Shown here piece by piece: positions 1 through 5,902 of a DNA stretch of 6,405 nucleotides. Position 1 is the first letter of the stretch; the number at the start of each line of letters is the position of its first letter. Source of the stretch: Flavobacteriales bacterium (GTDB lineage: Bacteria; Bacteroidota; Bacteroidia; Flavobacteriales_D; Sanyastnellaceae); the NCBI GenBank assembly GCA_947457285.1, contig CANGVZ010000124.1, positions 1 through 6,405 of the forward strand, in the 5' to 3' direction. Made by a program: the position numbers and the translations under genes. The notes under the pieces were generated by a model, which made no database searches, was not told the DNA's origin, and saw only the letters and a program-made list of their open reading frames with translations.

Positions 1-749
1 CAGAAAAACAATTGCGATTGGTTTATGATAATACAGGAACGCTGAGTCAAGATCAAATCGGGCAGTTAGAACAGAAACTCGTGAGTTTCAGTAATGAAAC
101 GAGCAATCAAATCGTAGTGGTTGTAATAGCAGATTTATGCGGTTATGACAAGGCTGATTACGCGATTGAGTTAGGGGATCGCTGGGGTGTTGGTCAAGCT
201 AAGGAAGACAATGGAATTGTTTTTCTGGTAAAGCCAAAAACCAATACGTCTCGGGGTGAAGTATTCATAGCCGTAGGTCGCGGACTAGAAGGAGCCATTA
301 CCGATGCAGACGCTTTTGTCATTATCGATGATAAAGTTATTCCTCGATTTAAGCAAGGTGATTATTTCGGCGGAATCAATGATGGACTCGATTTACTGAT
401 TCCTTTGGCAAAGGGGGAGTTTAGCATAAGCGATTATAAGAATGATAATAAGAAAAAGAAAAATGGAGTTTTCTTCGGAATCTTCTTTATTGTCTTCGCT
501 ATCATTGGGCTTGTCTTTTTCGTAAAATACAGACAAGCAAAAAAATATGCAGCACTAAATAATGTTGACTTCTGGACTGCTTGGATGTTGTTGAATCAAA
601 TGCAGCGTACGCATCATGGCAGCCGCGGATTCTGGGGAGGATATGGCGGTGGTGGTGGTTTCGGCGGCGGAAGTGGCGGTGGCGGCGGTGGTTTTGGCGG
701 CTTCGGTGGCGGTGGATTTGGCGGCGGCGGCGCAGGCGGAAGCTGGTAA
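1..749 (+). CDS. TPM-domain (YgcG/Psb32-like) membrane protein with Gly-rich tail, 5' partial
   Basis: The frame is open to the left edge, so the start and any signal peptide lie outside the window. The TTG at 12 falls inside the domain and is unlikely to be the true start. Numbering from that TTG, residues 3-135 form a TPM domain (PF04536): a D-x-x-G-x-LS opening near residue 6, a hydrophobic strand at 34-40, W-G-x-G at 58-61, DNGIV at 66-70, the GRGLEGAITDA core at 89-99 and P-x-x-x-x-G-D-Y at 111-118. A basic stretch (143-151) leads into one transmembrane helix at about 152-172. A Gly-rich tail follows and ends in AGGSW, close to the GASGSW-type end common in this family. The topology is therefore probably a periplasmic TPM domain followed by a membrane anchor and a Gly-rich tail. 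TPM proteins often sit next to lemA; their biochemical role in bacteria is poorly defined, with phosphatase activity claimed for plant relatives. The gene ends 24 nt before the djlA-like gene, so an operon is likely. Confidence 0.88.
   Translation, partial: EKQLRLVYDNTGTLSQDQIGQLEQKLVSFSNETSNQIVVVVIADLCGYDKADYAIELGDRWGVGQAKEDNGIVFLVKPKTNTSRGEVFIAVGRGLEGAITDADAFVIIDDKVIPRFKQGDYFGGINDGLDLLIPLAKGEFSISDYKNDNKKKKNGVFFGIFFIVFAIIGLVFFVKYRQAKKYAALNNVDFWTAWMLLNQMQRTHHGSRGFWGGYGGGGGFGGGSGGGGGGFGGFGGGGFGGGGAGGSW
636..740 (+). repeat. Low-complexity Gly/Phe-rich coding repeat (GGN tract)
   Basis: About 35 codons are almost all GGT/GGC/GGA, broken by Phe, Tyr, Ser and one Ala codon, giving G-rich blocks such as GGFGG. 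The tract encodes the C-terminal tail of the TPM protein. It is locally far more GC-rich than the flanking sequence. Its reverse strand reads as a Pro-rich open frame, which is a by-product of the repeat. Such tracts are prone to length change by slippage. Confidence 0.85.
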
Positions 750-773
750 TTTATTTCTAGAAAAAAAGAAAAA

Positions 774-1544
774 ATGGGATTTGGAAAATGGATAGGTGGT
801 GCACTTGGATGGGCTGTTGGAGGTCCCATCGGAGGGCTTTTAGGTTTTGCCTTTGGCACCATCATCGACGATAAAAGTTTGAGCGTTGAAAAAGGCAATC
901 AGAAACGAGGCAATTATGATCCGAGGTATGACCGCCGTTATCAAAATCAACGTCATCATACGCAACCTGGAGATTTTGCAAGTGCATTGCTTGTGCTTTC
1001 CGCGGCTGTGATGAAGGCCGACGGCAAACACATGAAAAGTGAGCTAGATTATATCCGTGGCTTTTTTGCCCGTCAATTTGGAGAATCATCTGCCGCGTAT
1101 CAAATGTCATTGCTCAAAGAACTCCTGCAGAAAGACATTCCTGTACGTGAAGTCTGTGAGCAGATTCGCTATTACATGGAACATCCGATGCGTTTGCAGA
1201 TGATGCACTACCTTTTTGGAATCGCCAACTCGGACGGCTCTGTTGATTCAAGTGAAGAACGAATTATTAATCAAATTGCTCACTATCTGGGCATCTCTGA
1301 AAAGGATTATGAATCTATTCGCGCGATGTTCTACCATGACGCCGAGAGTGACTACAAGATCTTAGAAGTAGCATCCTCCTCGACTGATGAGGAAATCAAG
1401 AAAGCTTACCGAAAGATGGCCATGAAGTATCACCCTGATAAGGTAAGAGGACTTGGAGAACAACATGAAAAAGCGGCGGCTGAGAAATTTGTGAAAGTTC
1501 AGGAAGCCTACGAACGCATTAAGAAAAAACGCAATATCAAATAG
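774..1544 (+). CDS. djlA: DjlA-like co-chaperone: TerB domain plus C-terminal J domain
   Basis: This 256-residue protein is close to the length of E. coli DjlA (about 270). Residues 1-31 are a Gly-rich hydrophobic segment with repeated GxxxG spacing (GG at 8-9, 16-17 and 20-21), matching the glycine-zipper-like membrane anchor of DjlA. Residues 32-65 are a charged linker rich in Arg, Tyr and Gln. Residues 66-188 form a TerB-like helical domain, with paired D-G motifs at 83-84 (KADGK) and 154-155 (NSDGS). Residues 193-251 are a J domain (DYKILEV, then KKAYRKMAMKYHPDK with the essential HPD at 220-222). In known DjlA the J domain faces the cytoplasm and stimulates the DnaK ATPase. The ATG at 774 follows an A-rich leader without a clear Shine-Dalgarno sequence, as is usual in Bacteroidota. 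The gene lies 24 nt behind the TPM gene, suggesting co-transcription, and its last 8 bases overlap the end of the opposing plsC gene. The family is clear; true orthology to E. coli djlA is inferred from architecture. Confidence 0.9.
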   Translation: MGFGKWIGGALGWAVGGPIGGLLGFAFGTIIDDKSLSVEKGNQKRGNYDPRYDRRYQNQRHHTQPGDFASALLVLSAAVMKADGKHMKSELDYIRGFFARQFGESSAAYQMSLLKELLQKDIPVREVCEQIRYYMEHPMRLQMMHYLFGIANSDGSVDSSEERIINQIAHYLGISEKDYESIRAMFYHDAESDYKILEVASSSTDEEIKKAYRKMAMKYHPDKVRGLGEQHEKAAAEKFVKVQEAYERIKKKRNIK

Positions 1545-2259
1545 TCATTTTTTCCACTCGCGAAACTACTACATCGCGGGTGTAAGCTGCTATTTCTTCT
1601 TCTGTTTTTCCTTCAAAGAATGAAGGAGGAATAGGCTTTTCAAAATGAACCGCGATTACTCCAGGTCGCAAACCCATCGATCCCGCGGAAAGCACTTCCG
1701 CTGCGCCTTTCACTGCTACAGGTACAATGGGAATACTTTGAGACTTCGCTATGATAAATGAACCTCTTTTGAACACCCCTATTTTACCGTTTTTTGAGCG
1801 AGTGCCTTCCGGGAATGAAATTACATTTTTGCCTTCTCTAATTCGTTGACCAGCCTTTTCCATGCTTTTCATCGCTTTCTCCCTATTCTTTCTATCGATG
1901 AAAATCATTCCAATTAGCCACATAAATTGCCCGACGATGGGCACTTTCGCCAATTCCTTTTTTGCTATATAAAATAAAGGCACTGGACTGGCGCGACAGA
2001 TGGCGACGATATCATAAAGAGAAGAGTGATTCGCAACATAAATGGAAGGAGTTTTTTTATCCAAATTTTCAAGACCGGTGACCTTCACGCGTACTCCAGA
2101 AATGGCGCAAATAACAGGACTCCAGAAATAGTGCGCTAAAAAAATCATTACACGATTCTGCTGCCATGTAAGCAATACCAAGACTATTCCCAGCAAACCA
2201 CAAAAGCCCATCCATATAGCAATCAAAATCGCTTGGAATACATTGAGTACTCTTCTCAT
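1537..2259 (-). CDS. plsC: 1-acyl-sn-glycerol-3-phosphate acyltransferase (PlsC family)
   Basis: The product is 240 residues, typical of PlsC. It transfers an acyl chain to lysophosphatidic acid to make phosphatidic acid at the inner membrane. All four acyltransferase blocks are visible: block I NHSSLYD at 77-83 (the H-x4-D catalytic pair), block II FIDRKNR at 120-126, block III FPEGTRS at 149-155 and block IV IPIVPVAVKG at 176-185. A hydrophobic segment at about 7-30 is the expected membrane anchor. The frame stays open to an ATG at 2370, but the ATG at 2259 (MRRVLNVFQ) is preferred. It puts the anchor at the N-terminus as in the family, and it avoids running over the signal peptide of the divergent barrel gene. 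The 37 extra residues of the longer form resemble no family extension I know. The gene is convergent with djlA, overlapping it by 8 bp. Substrate position (sn-2 of lyso-PA) is inferred from family, since some paralogues acylate other lipids. Confidence 0.9.
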   Translation of the reverse strand: MRRVLNVFQAILIAIWMGFCGLLGIVLVLLTWQQNRVMIFLAHYFWSPVICAISGVRVKVTGLENLDKKTPSIYVANHSSLYDIVAICRASPVPLFYIAKKELAKVPIVGQFMWLIGMIFIDRKNREKAMKSMEKAGQRIREGKNVISFPEGTRSKNGKIGVFKRGSFIIAKSQSIPIVPVAVKGAAEVLSAGSMGLRPGVIAVHFEKPIPPSFFEGKTEEEIAAYTRDVVVSRVEKMTI

Positions 2260-2317
2260 AATTGCAAAAAATATGGTGCAATATGGGGCAAATCTTCGAA
2301 TGCTTACATTTGCTAAG
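2260..2317. promoter_or_regulatory. Divergent intergenic region between plsC and the barrel gene
   Basis: With the preferred starts, 58 bp separate two head-to-head genes, so promoters for both should lie here or reach into the opposing coding ends. The region is AT-rich and contains two copies of CAATATGG-like sequence (ATATGG at 2271-2276 and 2281-2286). A perfect match to the Bacteroidota -7 consensus TAnnTTTG occurs on the + strand at 2305-2312. It lies only 5 nt before the ATG and has no TTG -33 partner at normal spacing, so I do not call it a promoter. The regulatory role rests on gene orientation, not on a clear motif. Confidence 0.35.
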
Positions 2318-3400
2318 ATGAAACGTTGGTACCCCACTCTTCTTTTGACATTGTTGTCCTTCGCTTTCATTAAACCGTTTTGGGGTCAAACAGATAGCAC
2401 TACTCGCAAGTCAAGTCTACTCGCTTACCCAGTGGGATTTTACCTACCGGAAACCCGCTTTGGTGCAGGCATAGCGGGAAGTTTTAATTTTTATTTGAAT
2501 AAAAAAGATAGTATTTCACCTCCCTCACAAATTCAAATTGGAGCAGCTTACACGCAAAACCGACAGCTCCTCCTCTATTTGCCTTTTGATTTTTATTGGA
2601 ACGAAAGAAAACATCAAGTTTTAGGTGAACTTGGATATTATGACTACATGTTTTTCTTTTTTGGCACCACTACCCTTCCTACAGAAAGCAAGGAAAGTTT
2701 TTATGTGCGATTGCCAAGACTTCGCATTCAGTACACGAGAAAAATAGGCAAACACTGGTACACTGGACTGAAAGGGTGGTACGACCAATTTGATATTTAC
2801 AAATATTCCGAAAGAAGTTCTCTTGAAAATGGTCCCTACCCTGGACGTGAAGGCGGCGCTGGCAGTGGTCTCGGTGCATTCATACTCTATGATAGCAGAG
2901 ACAATGTATACGCTTCAAAATCGGGGCACTACCTCGAATTGTATTACCACAATTATGATAAAGTTTGGGGCAGTGATTTTGACTTTCATCGTTATCGAAT
3001 TGACTACCGTCATTTTTTACCTGTAAAAAAATCCGTTCTCGCCTTTCAAGCGTTCGGAGATTTTATGACAGGCGATGTTCCATTTTTCCAAATGACTGGA
3101 ATCGGCGGACCAAAAAGGTTTAGAGGATATGTAGATGGACGAGTGCGCGATCACCACGCTGCATTGACGCAATTGGAATGGCGTTCATTTTTTGCGAAAA
3201 GATGGGGTTACACTCTTTTTGCAGGAGGCGCATTAGTGAGGGACGAACTAAAAGATTTAACAAAATCACCATTATACTACTCAGCAGGAATGGGAATGCG
3301 CTATGTTTTTGATATTGAAAAACGTGTACACATTCGATTAGACGTGGCTTTTGGGCGTAAAACAAATGAGTTCTATTTTACGATAGGCGAAGCATTCTAA
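2318..3400 (+). CDS. Omp85/D15-type outer-membrane beta-barrel protein without POTRA domains
   Basis: The product is 360 residues from ATG 2318. That start gives a clean Sec signal peptide: MKR, then a Leu/Phe-rich core at about 7-18, with cleavage near WG|Q at 23-24. The longer frame from 2243 would add 25 residues before the signal and overlap plsC; ATG 2300 is a less likely alternative. The mature protein is a run of alternating amphipathic strands rich in Tyr, Phe and Trp. Omp85 (PF01103) hallmarks are visible: YDSRDN at 191-196 followed by a G at about 203, and the IGGPKRFRGY segment ending at 271, which holds the RGY/RGF motif that anchors barrel loop 6. The C-terminal residue is Phe, as expected for a substrate of the BAM machinery. 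There is no room for POTRA repeats between signal and barrel, so this is not BamA itself. Stand-alone barrels of this kind are common in Bacteroidota and usually named BamA/TamA-family or surface-antigen proteins; function is unknown. Confidence 0.82.
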   Translation: MKRWYPTLLLTLLSFAFIKPFWGQTDSTTRKSSLLAYPVGFYLPETRFGAGIAGSFNFYLNKKDSISPPSQIQIGAAYTQNRQLLLYLPFDFYWNERKHQVLGELGYYDYMFFFFGTTTLPTESKESFYVRLPRLRIQYTRKIGKHWYTGLKGWYDQFDIYKYSERSSLENGPYPGREGGAGSGLGAFILYDSRDNVYASKSGHYLELYYHNYDKVWGSDFDFHRYRIDYRHFLPVKKSVLAFQAFGDFMTGDVPFFQMTGIGGPKRFRGYVDGRVRDHHAALTQLEWRSFFAKRWGYTLFAGGALVRDELKDLTKSPLYYSAGMGMRYVFDIEKRVHIRLDVAFGRKTNEFYFTIGEAF

Positions 3401-3433
3401 TTTGTTTTGTTTATAGTTCAATTTGTAAATTCG
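3401..3433 (+). promoter_or_regulatory. Weak candidate promoter for aat
   Basis: The 50-bp gap between the barrel gene and aat is AT-rich. It holds TTTG at 3401-3404 and TAAATTCG at 3426-3433, which differs by one base from the Bacteroidota -7 element TAnnTTTG. The spacer is 21 nt, at the long end of what is accepted. A transcript starting a few bases downstream would have a short leader before the GTG at 3451. No stem-loop terminator for the barrel gene is seen here, so readthrough is equally possible. Confidence 0.25.
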
Positions 3434-3450
3434 TAGCAAATCTAAGTGCA

Positions 3451-4125
3451 GTGATTTACCAACTTGATGACGACATATGGTTTCCGCCCCACGAAGAAGC
3501 CGTGCACGACATCTTAGCGGTGGGAGGAGATCTTAGTTCCGAAAGGCTTATTACGGCCTATGCCAATGGAATTTTTCCGTGGTATGATGATACCGATGAA
3601 ATACTATGGTGGAGTCCTAAAGAGCGATGTGTATTATTCTTGAATGAATTGCATATTTCAAAATCAATGCGCAACATTCTCAATAGGCATTCTTTTAAAG
3701 TTACAATCGATGAAGCTTTCAGAGAAGTAATGGAAGGCTGCCGCAGCGGAGATCGCGAAGGGAAAACGTGGATTCATAACGAAGTGGTTGAAGCATACGT
3801 GCACCTCCACGAATTGGGGCTCGCGCACAGTGTGGAAGTTTGGAATGAAGACCAATTAGTAGGTGGACTTTATGGCGTATCGCTTGGACAGTTGTTTTTT
3901 GGAGAATCTATGTTTTCAAGAGAAAGCAACGCCAGCAAAGTAGCACTCATACATCTTGTTGATCATTTAAAATCCAAAGGCTGGAAAATGATTGACTGTC
4001 AGATATACAACGAACATCTTGGTTCTTTGGGAGCAAGAAATATTGCCAGAGAAGAATTTCTTGAAATATTATCCGTAGAATTGAAGTATCCAACCGCAGG
4101 AGGAAAATGGAAATTTCAAGTCTAG
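3451..4125 (+). CDS. aat: Leucyl/phenylalanyl-tRNA--protein transferase
   Basis: Aat moves Leu or Phe from aminoacyl-tRNA onto proteins that begin with Arg or Lys, creating a cytosolic N-degron read by ClpS-ClpAP. The product is 224 residues (E. coli about 234). Signatures run the full length: FPPHEEA at 11-17, VGGDLS at 24-29, GIFPWY at 40-45, WWSPKERC at 53-60, TWIHNEVVEAY at 106-116, GGLYGVSLGQLFFGESMFS at 138-156, ASKVAL at 161-166, DCQIYNEHLGSLGA at 182-195 and R-x-x-F at 200-203. The start is GTG at 3451: the family normally begins M-x-x-x-L only a few residues before the FP motif, and there is no in-frame ATG upstream. The last 19 bases overlap the Nudix gene, so the two are probably translated from one message. 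Identification is firm. Confidence 0.96.
   Translation: MIYQLDDDIWFPPHEEAVHDILAVGGDLSSERLITAYANGIFPWYDDTDEILWWSPKERCVLFLNELHISKSMRNILNRHSFKVTIDEAFREVMEGCRSGDREGKTWIHNEVVEAYVHLHELGLAHSVEVWNEDQLVGGLYGVSLGQLFFGESMFSRESNASKVALIHLVDHLKSKGWKMIDCQIYNEHLGSLGARNIAREEFLEILSVELKYPTAGGKWKFQV
4098..4103 (+). promoter_or_regulatory. Shine-Dalgarno-like AGGAGG before the Nudix gene
   Basis: AGGAGG lies 3 nt before the ATG at 4107, inside the end of aat, where it also encodes part of Ala-Gly-Gly-Lys. Other starts in this window lack such a sequence. The spacing is shorter than optimal, so it may be a coding coincidence, but it supports ATG 4107 as the start and local re-initiation at the aat-nudix overlap. 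Confidence 0.45.
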
Positions 4126-4739
4126 ATTTGATTCGTGAGAAATTAAGTTCATCAGAAAAACCTGGCGAAGAAGCACATCGTTTAATGATGAGCTACAACC
4201 GTGCTGTAGCCTCGGAGGCACGCAGTTTTGACCCACCGCCAAAGGAAAGCGCAGTGATGATGATCTTGCATCCGCGCGACAATGAGCTGCATACACTATT
4301 CATATTGAGACCGGAAAATCAAGGCGTGCATAGCGGTCAGATTAGTTTCCCGGGCGGAAAAAAAGAGCTAACCGATGACAATCTTTTGCACACCGCTTTT
4401 CGCGAAACCTACGAAGAAATTGGAATTGAACAAAGTAAGCTAGAGTATCTGGGCAGCTTGTCAGAGTTGTACATTCCTCCAAGCAATTTTATCGTTCAAC
4501 CATTCGTGGCCTACTGCAACCATGAACCGGAGTTGACCCCAAGTGCAGATGAAGTAAGTGAAGTCATACATTATCCACTCGGGCAGTTATTGACTCAAAA
4601 TGAATTGCAGAAAAAAAAGATATATCTACAAAAGTTTGATTTACATCTCGAGGTTCCGTATTTCGACGTATTCGGAAAAACATTGTGGGGAGCCACGGCT
4701 ATGATGGTAGCCGAATTCAAAATGCTGATTCAGAAATAA
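4107..4739 (+). CDS. Nudix hydrolase, CoA pyrophosphatase type (NudL/Pcd1-like)
   Basis: This 210-residue Nudix protein most likely splits CoA or its derivatives into 4'-phosphopantetheine forms and 3',5'-ADP, with a divalent metal. The assignment to the CoA-pyrophosphatase branch rests on the motif before the Nudix box: L-x-x-R at 65-68, then VHSGQISFPGG at 74-84, the H-x-GQ-[IV]-x-FPGG signature of that branch. The box continues as GGKKELTDD (83-91) and RETYEEIGI (99-107), with the metal-binding REx2EE residues all present. GG-to-RE spacing is one longer than the classic GX5EX7RE pattern, which, from memory, also holds in E. coli NudL. The N-terminal PGEEAHRLM segment (19-27) is typical of the family and supports ATG 4107. 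TTG 4128, just after the aat stop, is a weaker alternative. Overlap with aat suggests co-expression but no known functional link. Substrate is inferred; other nucleoside diphosphate derivatives are possible. Confidence 0.9.
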   Translation: MEISSLDLIREKLSSSEKPGEEAHRLMMSYNRAVASEARSFDPPPKESAVMMILHPRDNELHTLFILRPENQGVHSGQISFPGGKKELTDDNLLHTAFRETYEEIGIEQSKLEYLGSLSELYIPPSNFIVQPFVAYCNHEPELTPSADEVSEVIHYPLGQLLTQNELQKKKIYLQKFDLHLEVPYFDVFGKTLWGATAMMVAEFKMLIQK

Positions 4740-4800
4740 TTTTTATACCTTTTGAACCAATATCTCAAATGGATGTAACACCGTTTGAAATCAACTCAAC
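4740..4800 (+). other. Short intergenic region before the exported-protein gene
   Basis: These 61 bp are AT-rich. They hold TACCTTTTG at 4746-4754, one base longer than the Bacteroidota TAnnTTTG element and without a clear TTG -33 partner. There is also a 5-bp inverted repeat TTTGA/TCAAA (4751-4755 and 4765-4769) and a second TTTGA at 4784-4788 within the near-palindrome TTGAAATCAA (4785-4794). The repeats are too short to call a terminator or operator. This is the likeliest place for a promoter of the exported protein-sigma factor pair, but that is inference from gene order. Confidence 0.25.
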
Positions 4801-5901
4801 ATGAGCTTATTTAGATACTTCATTATTGTTATTAGCATTTGCGGCTATTTGGAGGGCTTCACTCAAGCCGTTCCGGGAGAGGCTTCTCCTGCAGCACCCA
4901 CGCAGTTGATAGAACGAATCCCACAAACAGAAGAGAAAGATTTATCAGCTGAAAAAAACGCCGTAGAATCTTGGGAAGCAGTTTTAAAAAAGGATAAAAC
5001 CAATCAAATTGCATGGTTTCATTTTATCGAAAACACCTACTACTCCCTTCTGCCAGCTCGATCCAGGGATTTGAATAACTCAGGAAAACAGAAACTGAAT
5101 GAGCTTTTAAATGAACTCAAACAAATCGATGACGATTCGCATGCATATCACTATCTCAATTATTTGATTAAAGGCAAAAGCTCAGACGGCCTTCAATCAT
5201 TGGACTTAGCATACCAAAGAAGACAAGAAATAGGCTTGCTGGATGATATGTTGGGCAAGGCAATCATTGAGAAAAATAATGCGGCGAAAAAGGACTTCTC
5301 AAAAAAGTTAAACGCATCAGGCATCTACAATTCTGCTCTTCTCGAATACAATCAAAACGTGCTCAATAGTATTGAACCGAACGCTACTCTACTTACCTAC
5401 GGAAACGCCGATACCTATCCCTTAATTATTCTTCAAGAAGAATTTGGATTGCGCCAAGACGTAAAGGTCATTTGCATTGAGTGGTTGATGAATAAAAACT
5501 ACGCCGATAATATCATTCCAGGGCTCAGTAAAGTGGGTAGCGAAAGTGAATTGGTGAAGATGATTTGTGAAGGAACAAAAGACAATATTTATTTGGGCCT
5601 CACACTTGCACCTGCTTGCTACAAAAATATTGAATCCAGATTGTATTGCACAGGCTTAGCCTTCAAATATAGCGAACAGCCCATTCTTGCGGCCAACAGT
5701 ATAATCAACAACTGGAAAAGTCTATTCAAACTAAAGTATATTAAAAGCAATGAGGATATCAATCGCAACTATCTGTTGCCATTGATTATTCTTGAAAAGT
5801 ACGCTGCAAATCCACAAGAAAAGAAGGAGTATACTGACTTGATAGAGCTGCTAAAGGCGCAAGTTTCGAATCCAAAAAAAATCAACCAATACAGAGATTG
5901 A
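4801..5901 (+). CDS. Exported protein of unknown function, C-terminal half resembling the DUF2723 soluble tail
   Basis: I do not recognise a named family for this 366-residue product. Residues 1-23 look like a Sec signal peptide (hydrophobic core about 6-16, possible cleavage after TQA at 21-23), followed by a Pro/Ala-rich stretch to about 40. There are no further membrane helices, so it is probably periplasmic. Residues 52-125 are helical and include a TPR-like unit (AVESWEAVLKKDKTNQIAWF). Residues 194-228 carry NATLLTYGNADTYPL, then LQEEFGLRQDVKVICIEWL. This closely follows the segment GDNDTFPLWYxQEVxGxRxDVxVxNxSLL that I know from the C-terminal part of Bacteroidota DUF2723 membrane proteins. 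Two later pieces also fit that region: IYLGLT at 263-268 with CTGLAFKYS at 283-291, and a helical end at 322-352. GDND has become GNAD and no membrane domain is present. The ATG at 4801 is the only start that gives a signal peptide. The stop lies 1 nt before the sigma-factor start. Homology is judged by eye and should be treated as moderate. Confidence 0.8.
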   Translation: MSLFRYFIIVISICGYLEGFTQAVPGEASPAAPTQLIERIPQTEEKDLSAEKNAVESWEAVLKKDKTNQIAWFHFIENTYYSLLPARSRDLNNSGKQKLNELLNELKQIDDDSHAYHYLNYLIKGKSSDGLQSLDLAYQRRQEIGLLDDMLGKAIIEKNNAAKKDFSKKLNASGIYNSALLEYNQNVLNSIEPNATLLTYGNADTYPLIILQEEFGLRQDVKVICIEWLMNKNYADNIIPGLSKVGSESELVKMICEGTKDNIYLGLTLAPACYKNIESRLYCTGLAFKYSEQPILAANSIINNWKSLFKLKYIKSNEDINRNYLLPLIILEKYAANPQEKKEYTDLIELLKAQVSNPKKINQYRD

Positions 5902-5902
5902 T

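Noticed and set aside
614..898. Pro-rich open frame on the - strand
   Set aside because: It is the reverse complement of the Gly-codon tract of the TPM gene and runs into the djlA-like gene; its composition is fully explained by the GGN repeat.
2305..2312. TACATTTG, a perfect TAnnTTTG -7 match
   Set aside because: It lies 5 nt before the ATG at 2318 and lacks a TTG -33 element at the right distance, so a transcript would start at or past the initiation codon.
2243..2317. 25-residue N-terminal extension of the barrel protein
   Set aside because: It would put residues ahead of a good signal peptide and overlap plsC; MKRWYP at 2318 is a normal signal-peptide start.
2260..2370. 37-residue N-terminal extension of PlsC on the - strand
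   Set aside because: It covers the divergent promoter region and the signal-peptide codons of the barrel gene, and has no family counterpart; the internal ATG at 2259 fits PlsC length and topology.
2790..3026. Out-of-frame open frame on the + strand inside the barrel gene
   Set aside because: It sits wholly inside a well-supported coding region, shows no family motif and has no separate start signal; it is a frame shadow.
4751..4769. TTTGA-N9-TCAAA inverted repeat as a terminator or operator
   Set aside because: A 5-bp AT-rich stem without a following T-run is too weak to separate from chance.
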